Source: Dallia pectoralis (lineage: Eukaryota; Chordata; Actinopteri; Esociformes; Umbridae). Taken from it: DNA of 64,000 bases. This document shows, in pieces, positions 25,901 to 40,900 of the stretch. Position 1 is the first letter of the stretch. Each line of letters starts with the position of its first letter. The DNA is taken from assembly GCA_029465975.1 (NCBI GenBank), contig CM055737.1:13364459-13428458 (forward strand). Direction: 5' to 3'. Under the pieces are notes generated by a model. The model was not told where the DNA came from. It saw only the letters and a program-made list of their open reading frames with translations, and ran no database searches. A program made the position numbers and the translations under genes.

Positions 25901-28900
25901 CCTCCCACTCCAGCGTGAGTGCCCTGAGTGGCTCCTCCCTCCTCTGCCGGAGTTTCATGATTGGCCGCTCCCACCTCCGCCTGAGCTCCCGGAGTGTCAT
26001 CTCCCTCCTCCGCCAGAGCTCCCAGAGCGTCCCTGCCTGCCAGAGCTCCCGGAGTGTCATCTCCCTCCTCCGCCAGAGCTCCCAGAGCGTCCCTGCCTGC
26101 CAGAGCTCCCGGAGTGTCATCTCCCTCCTCCGCCAGAGCTCCCAGAGCGTCCCTGCCTGCCAGAGCTCCCGGAGTGTCATCTCCCTCCTCCGCCAGAGCT
26201 CCCAGAGCGTCACCGCCTGACAGAGCTCCCGGAGCGTCATCTCCTGCCAGAGCTCCCGGAGCGTCATCTCCTGCCAGAGCTCCCGGAGCGTCATCTCCTG
26301 CCAAAGCTCCCGGAGCGTCCCTGCCTGCCTCCGACTGGGCTCCAGGAGTGTTCCCTATACGCAACGCCGCCCAAGATGGCGGACGCGACGCCGCCCAAGA
26401 TGGCGGACGCGACGCCGCCTAAGAAGCCCGACAAGGGCTGGAACTGCTGTCCCAGAGTGTTGGATGCATAGGGAAATACTGTTGTTGTTTGTTTGTATTA
26501 TAAGTCGCTTGGTATGCGCATTATTATTTCAACCAGTTAGTCCTTTTTCGCCGTACTCGGTTTGTTTTGTGTTGTTTATCTTTAATAAAACCTTGTTAAA
26601 ACGGCTACCTGGCTCTGCACATGGCTGTAACCGCCCTACGCCGGTCAATCCTTGACAATGTGAAAGATAAAGCTAGGTTCAGTAAGTCCACTGTTAAGAC
26701 AAGAAGATTTTAATATTTTTTGTATGCATTAATACGTAAATGTATTTCGAAACAACTACGCCATAGGGCTTGTCCGAGCACAATTTTCTTTACTATTTCA
26801 AATACTATATAGTAATTCCGAACGAGTATTTAAATACTATTCTCAAACAAAAAACCCTCAAAAATTATTGTTTTATAATTAAACATAAAAGGTGTCAACA
26901 TTGAATGAAATAATGTATAGCCTATCGGTGATTACGCAAATCAATCTCTTCCCCAAAGGCTTGCCGAACAACTTTATATGAACTAAGATGCTGTCCAGGT
27001 ATGGGATTGAGCTCAAATGAACTGGAATGTGTTGCGCAATGTTTTAAATTTTTGAATAAAATCACCAGTTATTACTTGTTTTTATTTTCCACAAATAAGC
27101 AACAACAAAAAAAATTACAAGATAATGTCATAAGTGCATGACAAACCATGCAATATGTAGGTGTATCGAAAATAATAGAAATAATCTGATGTTATTGGAC
27201 AAATAAATACAACAAATAAACATAGCCTTCTAGCCTGCCTATAGATAGTCGGCTCTTTCGAAGTCTAAAAATGCAAGAGATTCAATATGATATAAAAATA
27301 AATCTTCTCCAAAGAAAGAGATGCCCCTTAACTAATCCATCGCTATGAGTTCTGCTTCTCTCTTTTCTCAATGATAGGGTTCACAAATGTACTTACATGT
27401 TTGATATGATTCAACAAACTTGTTGTGCCTCCATAATATACAAATTACTTGTTTCATTTTTTGATTTTTTATATTCTGATAATATGAAATGTTCTTTTTT
27501 TTGGCGGGATCTTTGCACGCTCTAGCTTCTATAGACATGCACAAAGTAGGCAAATCAGCGAGCAAGGCAATGTGGATGCACATTGATACTTTAATACCAG
27601 CTTTTAACAATATCAGCTCTATTAATATCGATATTAAAAGTCTTATCTGACTAAATGTATTGTAGTATAGCCTACTATTGCAAAGTTTTGTTGGAAAATA
27701 ATTACAAAAACAAAGTTTTCGAATAATTAATTACGATTCGAACACCAACATAATTAATGAATACTTGAATTTTCCAAGTATTTGGGCCACCTCTACTACG
27801 CCGGCTTAACTGTCAGTGATTAATGATATTTTAATACAATAATTTCCTCAATGCCACATTTTCAATGTATAAAGCTAGACTAGTTATTTCCTTATTTTAT
27901 AACGTTCCACATACAATTATAAAATGATCTTCAAATTTGGGTGGACGTTCTGCTCTTTTTATCCTATACATGTGGTCAGAGTGGGTAGGGTTCCTTGTAA
28001 CCCTAAATAAGGAGGGCCAGTAGGGGCCGTCAGACTGAACTGTGTCCCTCGGGTTGGTGTGTGTTTTCAGGGGTCGCCACCATCACCATACTGGGAGACA
28101 GCGCAGCCCTGGGAGTGGTGGGCATCGCTGAGTGGTCCAGGAACATCCTCGTTGGAGAACCTCAGGGAGATTACAATGGGACAGCGATGATCAGGTTACA
28201 CAACCATATCTTTGGCTAAACCTGGTATTTCCATGGGTCCAAATATTTCTGTTTGGCTTTGTTTCTGTTAATTCGAGGTTTGTTTATGTTTCTGCCTGTG
28301 CATTCAAGGTTAAATGTGTGTTTTTCTGTGTCTATGTGTGTGTTTTCCAGCCTTATACGAAGCTCAGGCATCTTTGGACAGATCCAGGTGTTCTGGAAGA
28401 TCACTCCTCCAGTGTCCACTGAGTTTGAGGCAATGTCTGGTGTGGTGATCATGACCGGAGCACAGACTGCTGCCACCATCCGCATCAAGGTATGAAAGCA
28501 AGCAGATAACACCGGAGCGGTTTATCACACCTCACATGAAACACAAGTAAATACTAAATACACCCAAATACAATTGTGAACCGGTGTCCCAAAAGGATCT
28601 CTTGATCAAAAAAGTAGTAAACCACCTAGATTTTTATAATGTAACCATTAAAAGTTATTACATGAATAACTTCTGGGTTTCTTTCTTTAACTATCTTATT
28701 AAAACAAACCCCCAAACAGGTTATTCAAAAGATTCCTCAAAGAAACTATACACAGGCTGATGTAACAGCCTATTGACGATGCATTTTTAACTGTAGCCAG
28801 AGTTTGACTGGACAGCAGCTCGTGAGAGGGGTGTTTTTTGCTGTCATCTCAGGTGCTGGACGATGACCTACCAGAGGAACGGAGTGAGTACCAGCTGACC

Positions 28901-31900
28901 CTGACCTCAGTCACACCTGGAGCATTGATCAGCCTCTCAGGCCAGCGGACCACCATTATCGTGGCGGCCAGTGACTTCCCTTATGGACTGTTCTCCTTCC
29001 CCTGGGGCCAGGTCAGAGCCTCTGAGGAGGAGGGTAAGGTAAGAATAAATTACTTTGAGGATGCCTGCAAGTGTTGCTGCCTTATTGGAGGCAGAAAGTG
29101 AGTCAGGAAACAAGAGGTAGAGAGAACGTTGTCTGAGGTAGCCTGGTTAAAGGTTGTATGTAGTGGAAGACATTTGGCAGGTGTCTATCTTAATGTTCTC
29201 CTCCCTAAGGTCAACGTGACAGTGATACGCTCCAGGGGGATCATTGGGAGCGTGTGGGTGACCTACCAGACAGCTGGGGGTGTGGCTGTCAGCGGCGTGG
29301 ACTTCATCCGGGCTTCGGGTCGGCTGCTGTTCGGCCCAAACCAGACCGCGCACGATATCACACTGCGTATCTATGACGACGACCTTCCAGAAGGGCCTGA
29401 GGAGTTCTATATAAATGTGACTGCAGTGGAACTGCTCAATGTCAGGTAGTTGGACATCTATGTTGTTCTCCCTTCAAGTTAAGGTGATGGGATTTAGAGT
29501 ATACTGACCCGAGAACAGTAACTAAAGATAACTTCCAATAAGATTACATGACACCATTCTACTGTGTTGAGATTTGGGGTTGGAAGTGGGAACAAAATCA
29601 TGCTCAGTGATTAATGGATCTTTGGTGCCATCTTGGTACCATGAACGTTGGGAGGTAGGATTTGGATGATGGGTAATTAACCATGTTATTCAGTGCATTC
29701 AGCTACCTTGTGTGTAATTGGAGCATTACTAATTGATTTATCTGTAAAACCTGGACATTAGTCGGTTGTGATGTTGGATGGGGTGGCGTTGTCTCTGATT
29801 TCTGTCGCCCTCCTGTGGTCAGCATTGTGGACTTCAGTGTGAGGGAACAAGGCTTGCAACGGGACCAGCCTCCGGCCATTGGCAACATCTCCTCTGTCAC
29901 AATTGTGATCCAGAAGAATGACAACGCAGAGGGTGTCCTGGAGTTCTCCACTAACTACCTCAACATCACAGGTCAGTTTGACAAGTTATATTTACTTACA
30001 GCTAGAGCACCATGAATATTAGTGCACCTGAATGTATTGATGTTCTTCTCTTTGGCCTTTAGTGGAGGAGAATGTCGGGAGTGTGTCCATCCCTGTAGTG
30101 AGGAGGGTGGGGTCCTATGGTCTGGTCACAGCTGAATACATTTCCAGGGGTTTGACGGCCAGTGCTGGTCTAGACTACAGATTGGCTAACGGCTCACTCA
30201 CCTTTCTCCATGGCTACAACACCAGTTACATAAACGTGACTATCATAGACGATCAGGACAGGTGAGTCTCTCATTTGTGTCTGTCTCTCCTGTCTTTTTG
30301 TTTGTTTCTCCTGCCGGTCGTGTTCTGTCTATCTGTTTTTCTGTCTCTCTTTTTGTCTGTCTGTTTCTCTTGTCAAAGCGGGCTCCATGGTGAAATGACT
30401 GAAGGGGCATTTTCTATCAATTAGGGTGCATAACTAATATTCCAGTAAATGTTTTAAAACAAGGTAGATGTGTCTCATTGCTGCAAGCCTGACATACTAA
30501 AACAATTGATCTAAAACGAAGCAGTACACAAACAACCCACATGCAAATGTTATTGCATGTTTCAGTGCTATCAGCACTGGGGATAACAGAGCACATTGGA
30601 TTAGACTAGATTTAACTTTATTGACATTGAACAGTAAACAGTATGTACAACGAAATGCAGTTTGCATCCAACCAGAAGTGAAAAAGAGCAGTCTTATGAG
30701 ACAAATGAGATGGAGTACAGTCTAAGGATGTACACTTGACATGGGTAAGTAAATGTGCAGGTATTTAGTTCAACACTGTAGCAGATTGCAAATGTGCAGA
30801 GAGAAATTCAAGCGGAAAACATCTGTGCAAGTGGTAAATGGATAGAACAAACAATGAGTGTAAATGGCAAATATAATAAATTAGCAGTGTTTGTAGCAAT
30901 GGGGGTATATTACAACAGTATGCATTGTGCATATAGCAGATAAAAATAAGGCAGCAGAGTATATGCTAGGTTACTGAAGGGTTTCTGAGTTCAGCATGTT
31001 TATAATAGTTGTGAAGAAACTGTTCCTAAGCCTGCTGGTGCGGGTGAGAAGAGATCTGTAACGCTCTCCTGATGGCCGGGAGGGAAACATGGCTTGGATG
31101 TGAGGGGTCCCTGATAAAGCCACACACTCTCCAGAGACAGGTCTGCTGGTTAGGATGTCTGGAGTCCTGTTAGACAGAGTGGGGCTGATCCCAAGGTCAT
31201 GGTGTTTGGTAACCAGCCTACAGGGGATGTCTGTATTGAATGCTGAGCTAAAATTGTCTCAATGAAACCCATAACTCACATTCTCAGTATCAGCCCTCAG
31301 ATTACCTCCAACAAAAATTGTGACCTGGGGAACATCCCTTATTGCTGGCGCAGTAACCCATATTTATAATTTCACTTTATCTTTAGGAATTTTTCCTAAA
31401 TTGTGGAAATCTGCGGTGATAGTAGTTTATTTAATAAGATTCTTGAGTCATTGGGAAATGTGATAGCTCTTACATGTCTGAGAAATATATTTTAATTCCG
31501 GTTTCAAAAATCTCATAGCACTTTTGTACACAAATCTATTTTCTGCAAGTTACTAATCATAAGTACACAAGTCTTTCCGCAAGTGCCCAAATCTTTTCTA
31601 CAACTACACGAATCTTGTTTTGCAAGTACACAAATCTTTTATACGAATCTTTTATTGCAAGTACAATTTTTTTTTCCTGCAATGACACAAATCATTTCTG
31701 CAAGTACACAAATCCTCGTTACAAGTACACAAATCATTTCTGCAAGTACACGAAACGATTTTTACGGAGCTTCGTCTCGTGGCACTGATTTCACTCCATA
31801 CAATAGTTGTGGTCTTGAAGCACGTGGGGAACACCACCTCATTCATGTAGATACACAGTCCTGATGAGGTTGGTGTTGGTACACCACCTCATTCATATAG

Positions 31901-34900
31901 ATACACAGTCCTGATGAGGTTGGTGTTGGTACACCATCCATCATATAGATACACAGTCCTGATGAGGTTAGTGTTGGTACACCACCCATTATTCATGTAG
32001 ATACACAGTCCTGATGAGGTTAGTGTTGGTACACCACCCATAATTCATATATATACACAGTCCTGATGAGGTTAGTGTTGGTACACCACCCATCATTCAT
32101 ATAGATACACAGTCCTGATGAGGTTAGTGTTGGTACACCACCTCATTCATATAGATACACAGTCCTGATGAGGTTAGTGTTGGTACACCACCCATCATTC
32201 ATATAGATACACAGTCCTGATGAGGTTAGTGTTGGTATACCACCCATCATGTAGATACACAGTCCTGATGAGGTATAGTGTTGGTACACCACCCATCATA
32301 CAGATACACAGTCCTGATGAGGTTAGTGGTGGTACACCACCCATCATTCATATAGATACACAGTCCTGATGAGGTTATTGTTGGTACACCACCCATCATT
32401 CATGTAGATACACAGTCCTGATGAGGTTAGTGTTGGTACACCACCCATCATTCATATAGATACACAGTCCTGATGAGGTTAGTGTTGGTACACCACTCAT
32501 CATTCATGTAGATACACAGTCCTGATGAGGTTAGTGTTGGTACACCACCCATCATATAGATACACAGTCCTGATGAGGTTAGTGTTGGTACACCACCCGT
32601 CATTCATTCAGATACACAGTCCTGATGAGGTTAGTGTTGGTACACCACCCATCATTCATATAGATACACAGTCCTGATGAGGTTAGTGTTGGTACACCAC
32701 CCATCATGTAGATACACAGTCCTGATGAGGTATAGTGTTGGTACACCACCCATCATACAGCTACACAGTCCTGATGAGGTTAGTGGTGGTACACCACCCA
32801 TCATTCATATAGATACACAGTCCTGATGAGGTTAGTGTTGGTACACCACCCATCATTCATATAGATACACAGTCCTGATGAGGTTAGTGTTGGTACACCA
32901 CCCATCATTCATATAGATACACAGTCCTGATGAGGTTAGTGTTGGTACACCACCCATCATTCATATAGATACACAGTCCTGATGAGGTTAGTGTTGGTAA
33001 ACCACCCATCATTCATATAGATACACAGTCCTGATGAGGTTAGTGTTGGTACACCACCCATCATTCATGTAGATACACAGTCCTGATGAGGTTAGTGTTG
33101 GTACACCACCCATCATTCATATAGATACACAGTCCTGATGAGGTTAGTGTTGGTACACCACCCATCATTCATATAGATACACAGTCCTGATGAGGTTAGT
33201 GTTGGTACACCACCCATCATATAGATACACAGTCCTGATGAGGTTAGTGTTGGTACACCACCCATCATTCATATAGATACACAGTCCTGATGAGGTTAGT
33301 GTTGGTACACCACCCATCATTCATATAGATACACAGTCCTGATGAGGTTAGTGTTGGTACACCACCCATCATTCATGTAGATACACAGTCCTGATGAGGT
33401 TAGTGTTGGTACACCACCCATCATATAGATACACAGTCCTGATGAGGTTAGTGTTGGTACACCACCCATCATTCATATAGATACACAGTCCTGATGAGGT
33501 TAGTGTTGGTACACCACCCATCATTCATATAGATACACAGTCCTGATGAGGTTAGTGTTGGTACACCACCCATCATGTAGATACACAGTCCTGATGAGGT
33601 ATAGTGTTGGTACACCACCCATCATACAGATACACAGTCCTGATGAGGTTAGTGGTGGTACACCACCCATCATTCATATAGATACACAGTCCTGATGAGG
33701 TTAGTGTTGGTACACCACCCATCATTCATATAGATACACAGTCCTGATGAGGTTAGTGTTGGTACACCACCCATCATTCATATAGATACACAGTCCTGAT
33801 GAGGTTAGTGTTGGTACACCACCCATCATTCATATAGATACACAGTCCTGATGAGGTTAGTGTTGGTACACCACCCATCATTCATGTAGATACACAGTCC
33901 TGATGAGGTTAGTGTTGGTACACCACCCATCATTCATATAGATACACAGTCCTGATGAGGTTAGTGTTGGTACACCACCCATCATTCATATAGATACACA
34001 GTCCTGATGAGGTTAGTGTTGGTACACCACCCATCATATAGATACACAGTCCTGATGAGGTTAGTGTTGGTACACCACCCATCATATAGATACACAGTCC
34101 TGATGAGGTTAGTGTTGGTACACCACCCATCATTCATATAGATACACAGTCCTGATGAGGTTAGTGTTGGTACACCACCCATCATTCATGTAGATACACA
34201 GTCCTGATGAGGTTAGTGTTGGTACACCACCCATCATATAGATACACAGTCCTGATGAGGTTAGTGTTGGTACACCACCCATCATTCATATAGATACACA
34301 GTCCTGATGAGGTTATAGTTGGTACACCACCCATCATTCATGTAGATACACAGTCCTGATGAGGTTAGTGTTGGTACACCACCCATCATTCATATAGATA
34401 CACAGTCCTGATGAGGTTAGTGTTGGTACACCACCCATCATTCATGTAGATACACAGTCCTGATGAGGTTAGTGTTGGTACACCACCCATCATATAGATG
34501 TTGGTACACCACCCGTCATTCATATAGATACACAGTCCTGATGAGGTTAGTGTTGGTACACCACCCATCATTCATGTAGATACACAGTCCTGATGAGGTT
34601 AGTGTTGGTACACCACCCATCATATAGATACACAGTCCTGATGAGGTTAGTGTTGGTACACCACCCATCATATAGATACACAGTCCTGATGAGGTTAGTG
34701 TTGGTACACCACCCATCATATAGATACACAGTCCTGATGAGGTTAGTGTTGGTACACCACCCGTCATTCATATAGAAACACAGTCCTGATGAGGTTAGTG
34801 TTGGTACACCACCCATCATATAGATACACAGTCCTGATGAGGTTAGTGTTGGTACACCACCCGTCATTCATATAGATACACAGTCCTGATGAGGTTAGTG

Positions 34901-37900
34901 TTGGTACACCACCCATCATATAGATACACAGTCCTGATGAGGTTAGTGTTGGTACACCACCCATCATTCATATAAATACACAGTCCTGATGAGGTTAGTG
35001 TTGGTACACCACCCATCATTCATGTAGATACACAGTCCTGATGAGGTTAGTGTTGGTACACCACCCATCATTCATATAGATACACAGTCCTGATGAGGTT
35101 AGTGTTGGTATACCACCCATCATTCATATAGATACACAGTCCTGATGAGGTTATTGTTGGTACACCACCCATCATTCATGTAGATACACAGTCCTGATGA
35201 GGTTAGTGTTGGTACACCACCCATCATATAGATGTTGGTACACCACCCATCATTCATATAGATACACAGTCCTAATGAGGTTAGTGTTGGTACACCACCC
35301 ATCATTCATATAGATACACAGTCCTGATGAGGTTAGTGTTGGTACACCACCCATCATGTAGATACACAGTCCTGATGAGGTATAGTGTTGGTACACCACC
35401 CATCATACAGATACACAGTCCTGATGAGGTTAGTGGTGGTACACCACCCATCATTCATATAGATACACAGTCCTGATGAGGTTAGTGTTGGTACACCACC
35501 CATCATTCATATAGATACACAGTCCTGATGAGGTTAGTGTTGGTACACCACCCATCATTCATATAGATACACAGTCCTGATGAGGTTAGTGTTGGTACAC
35601 CACCCATCATTCATATAGATACACAGTCCTGATGAGGTTAGTGTTGGTAAACCACCCATCATTCATATAGATACACAGTCCTGATGAGGTTAGTGTTGGT
35701 ACACCACCCATCATTCATGTAGATACACAGTCCTGATGAGGTTAGTGTTGGTACACCACCCATCATTCATATAGATACACAGTCCTGATGAGGTTAGTGT
35801 TGGTACACCACCCATCATTCATATAGATACACAGTCCTGATGAGTTTAGTGTTGGTACACCACCCATCATATAGATACACAGTCCTGATGAGGTTAGTGT
35901 TGGTACACCACCCATCATATAGATACACAGTCCTGATGAGGTTAGTGTTGGTACACCACCCATCATATAGATACACAGTCCTGATGAGGTTAGTGTTGGT
36001 ACACCACCCATCATTCATATAGATACACAGTCCTGATGAGGTTAGTGTTGGTACACCACCCATCATTCATATAGATACACAGTCCTGATGAGGTTAGTGT
36101 TGGTACACCACCCATCATATAGATACACAGTCCTGATGAGGTTAGTGTTGGTACACCACCCATCATTCATATAGATACACAGTCCTGATGAGGTTAGTGT
36201 TGGTACACCACCCATCATTCATATAGATACACAGTCCTGATGAGGTTAGTGTTGGTACACCACCCATCATTCATATAGATACACAGTCCTGATGAGGTTA
36301 GTGTTGGTACACCACCCATCATTCATATAGATACACAGTCCTGATGAGGTTAGTGTTGGTACACCACCCATCATTCATATAGATACACAGTCCTGATGAG
36401 GTTAGTGTTGGTACACCACCCATCATTCATGTAGATACACAGTCCTGATGAGGTTAGTGTTGGTACACCACCCATCATATAGATACACAGTCCTGATGAG
36501 GTTAGTGTTGGTACACCACCCATCATTCATATAGATACACAGTCCTGATGAGGTTAGTGTTGGTACACCACCCATCATTCATATAGATACACAGTCCTGA
36601 TGAGGTTAGTGTTGGTACACCACCCATCATTCATATAGATACACAGTCCTGATGAGGTTAGTGTTGGTACACCACCCATCATTCATATAGATACACAGTC
36701 CTGATGAGGTTAGTGTTGGTACACCACCCATCATTCATGTAGATACACAGTCCTGATGAGGTTAGTGTTGGTACACCACCCATCATTCATATAGATACAC
36801 AGTCCTGATGAGGTTAGTGTTGGTACACTACACATCATTCATGTAGATACACAGTCCTGATGAGGTTAGTGTTGGTACACCACCCATCATATAGATACAC
36901 AGTCCTGATGAGGTTAGTGTTGGTACACCACCCATCATTCATATAGATACACAGTCCTGATGAGGTTAGTGTTGGTACACCACCCATCATTCATATAGAT
37001 ACACAGTCCTGATGAGGTTAGTGTTGGTACACCACCCATCATTCATATAGATACACAGTCCTGATGAGGTTAGTGTTGGTACACCACCCATCATTCATAT
37101 AGATACACAGTCCTGATGAGGTTAGTGTTGGTACACCACCCATCATTCATATAGATACACAGTCCTGATGAGGTTAGTGTTGGTACACCACCCATCATTT
37201 ATATAGATACACAGTCCTGATGAGGTTAGTGTTGGTACACCACCCATCATTCATATAGATACACAGTCCTGATGAGGTTAGTGTTGGTACACCACCCATC
37301 ATTCATGTATATACACAGTCCTGATGAGGTTAGTGTTGGTACACCACCCATCATTCATATAGATACACAGTCCTGATGAGGTTAGTGTTGGTACACCACC
37401 CATCATTCATATAGATACACAGTCCTGATGAGGTTATTGTTGGTACACCACCCATCATTCATGTAGATACACAGTCCTGATGAGGTTAGTGTTGGTACAC
37501 CACCCATCATTCATATAGATACACAGTCCTGATGAGGTTAGTGTTGGTACACCACCCATCATTCATATAGATACACAGTCCTGATGAGGTTATTGTTGGT
37601 ACACCACCCATCATATAGATACACAGTCCTGATGAGGTTATTGTTGGTACACCACCCATCATATAGATACACAGTCCTGATGAGGTTAGTGTTGGTACAC
37701 CACCCATCATTCATATAGATACACAGTCCTGATGAGGTTAGTGTTGGTACACCACCCATCATTCATGTAGATACACAGTCCTGATGAGGTTATTGTTGGT
37801 ACACCACCCATCATATAGATACACAGTCCTGATGAGGTTAGTGTTGGTACACCACCCATCATTCATATAGATACACAGTCCTGATGAGGTTAGTGTTGGT

Positions 37901-40900
37901 ACACCACCCATCATTCATGTAGATACACAGTCCTGATGAGGTTATTGTTGGTACACCACCCATCATTCATGTAGATACACAGTCCTGATGAGGTTAGTGT
38001 TGGTACACCACCCATCATTCATATAGATACACAGTCCTGATGAGGTTAGTGTTGGTACACCACCCATCATTCATGTAGATACACAGTCCTGATGAGGTTA
38101 GTGTTGGTACACCACCCATCATATAGATACACAGTCCTGATGAGGTTAGTGTTGGTACACCACCCATCATTCATATAGATACACAGTCCTGATGAGGTTA
38201 GTGTTGGTACACCACCCATCATTCATATAGATACACAGTCCTGATGAGGTTAGTGTTGGTACACCACCCATCATGTAGATACACAGTCCTGATGAGGTAT
38301 AGTGTTGGTACACCACCCATCATACAGATACACAGTCCTGATGAGGTTAGTGGTGGTACACCACCCATCATTCATATAGATACACAGTCCTGATGAGGTT
38401 AGTGTTGGTACACCACCCATCATTCATATAGATACACAGTCCTGATGAGGTTAGTGTTGGTACACCACCCATCATTCATATAAATACACAGTCCTGATGA
38501 GGTTAGTGTTGGTACACCACCCATCATTCATATAGATACACAGTCCTGATGAGGTTAGTGTTGGTACACCACCCATCATTCATATAGATACACAGTCCTG
38601 ATGAGGTTAGTGTTGGTACACCACCCATCATTCATGTAGATACACAGTCCTGATGAGGTTAGTGTTGGTACACCACCCATCATTCATATAGATACACAGT
38701 CCTGATGAGGTTAGTGTTGGTACACCACCCATCATTCATATAGATACACAGTCCTGATGAGGTTAGTGTTGGTACACCACCCATCATATAGATACACAGT
38801 CCTGATGAGGTTAGTGTTGGTACACCACCCATCATATAGATACACAGTCCTGATGAGGTTAGTGTTGGTACACCACCCATCATTCATATAGATACACAGT
38901 CCTAATGAGGTTAGTGTTGGTACACCACCCATCATATAGATACACAGTCCTGATGAGGTTAGTGTTGGTACACCACCCATCATTCATATAGATACACAGT
39001 CCTGAGGAGGTTATTGTTGGTACACCACCCATCATTCATGTAGATACACAGTCCTGATGAGGTTAGTGTTGGTACACCACCCATCATTCATATAGATACA
39101 CAGTCCTGATGAGGTTAGTGTTGGTACACCACCCATCATTCATGTAGATACACAGTCCTGATGAGGTTAGTGTTGGTACACCACCCATCATATAGATGTT
39201 GGTACACCACCCGTCATTCATATAGATACACAGTCCTGGAGAGGTTAGTGTTGGTACACCACCCATCATTCATGTAGATACACAGTCCTGATGAGGTTAG
39301 TGTTGGTACACCACCCATCATATAGATACACAGTCCTGATGAGGTTAGTGTTGGTACACCACCCATCATATAGATACACAGTCCTGATGAGGTTAGTGTT
39401 GGTACACCACCCATCATATAGATACACAGTCCTGATGAGGTTAGTGTTGGTACACCACCCATCATTCATATAGAAACACAGTCCTGATGAGGTTAGTGTT
39501 GGTACACCACCCATCATATAGATACACAGTCCTGATGAGGTTAGTGTTGGTACACCACCCGTCATTCATATAGATACACAGTCCTGATGAGGTTAGTGTT
39601 GGTACACCACCCATCATATAGATACACAGTCCTGATGAGGTTAGTGTTGGTACACCACCCATCATTCATATAAAATACACAGTCCTGATGAGGTTAGTGT
39701 TGGTACACCACCCATCATTCATGTAGATACACAGTCCTGATGAGGTTAGTGTTGGTACACCACCCATCATTCATATAGATACACAGTCCTGATGAGGTTA
39801 GTGTTGGTATACCACCCATCATTCATATAGATACACAGTCCTGATGAGGTTATTGTTGGTACACCACCCATCATTCATGTAGATACACAGTCCTGATGAG
39901 GTTAGTGTTGGTACACCACCCATCATATAGATGTTGGTACACCACCCGTCATTCATATAGATACACAGTCCTGATGAGGTTAGTGTTGGTACACCACCCA
40001 TCATTCATATAGATACACAGTCCTGATGAGGTTAGTGTTGGTACACCACCCATCATGTAGATACACAGTCCTGATGAGGTATAGTGTTGGTACACCACCC
40101 ATCATACAGATACACAGTCCTGATGAGGTTAGTGGTGGTACACCACCCATCATTCATATAGATACACAGTCCTGATGAGGTTAGTGTTGGTACACCACCC
40201 ATCATTCATATAGATACACAGTCCTGATGAGGTTAGTGTTGGTACACCACCCATCATTCATATAGATACACAGTCCTGATGAGGTTAGTGTTGGTACACC
40301 ACCCATCATTCATATAGATACACAGTCCTGATGAGGTTAGTGTTGGTAAACCACCCATCATTCATATAGATACACAGTCCTGATGAGGTTAGTGTTGGTA
40401 CACCACCCATCATTCATGTAGATACACAGTCCTGATGAGGTTAGTGTTGGTACACCACCCATCATTCATATAGATACACAGTCCTGATGAGTTTAGTGTT
40501 GGTACACCACCCATCATATAGATACACAGTCCTGATGAGGTTAGTGTTGGTACACCACCCATCATATAGATACACAGTCCTGATGAGGTTAGTGTTGGTA
40601 CACCACCCATCATATAGATACACAGTCCTGATGAGGTTAGTGTTGGTACACCACCCATCATTCATATAGATACACAGTCCTAATGAGGTTAGTGTTGGTA
40701 CACCACCCATCATTCATATATTTACACAGTCCTGATGAGGTTAGTGTTGGTACACCACCCATCATTCATATAGATACACAGTCCTGATGAGGTTAGTGTT
40801 GGTACACCACCCATCATTCATATAGATACACAGTCCTGATGAGGTTAGTGTTGGTACACCACCCATCATTCATATAGATACACAGTCCTGATGAGGTTAG

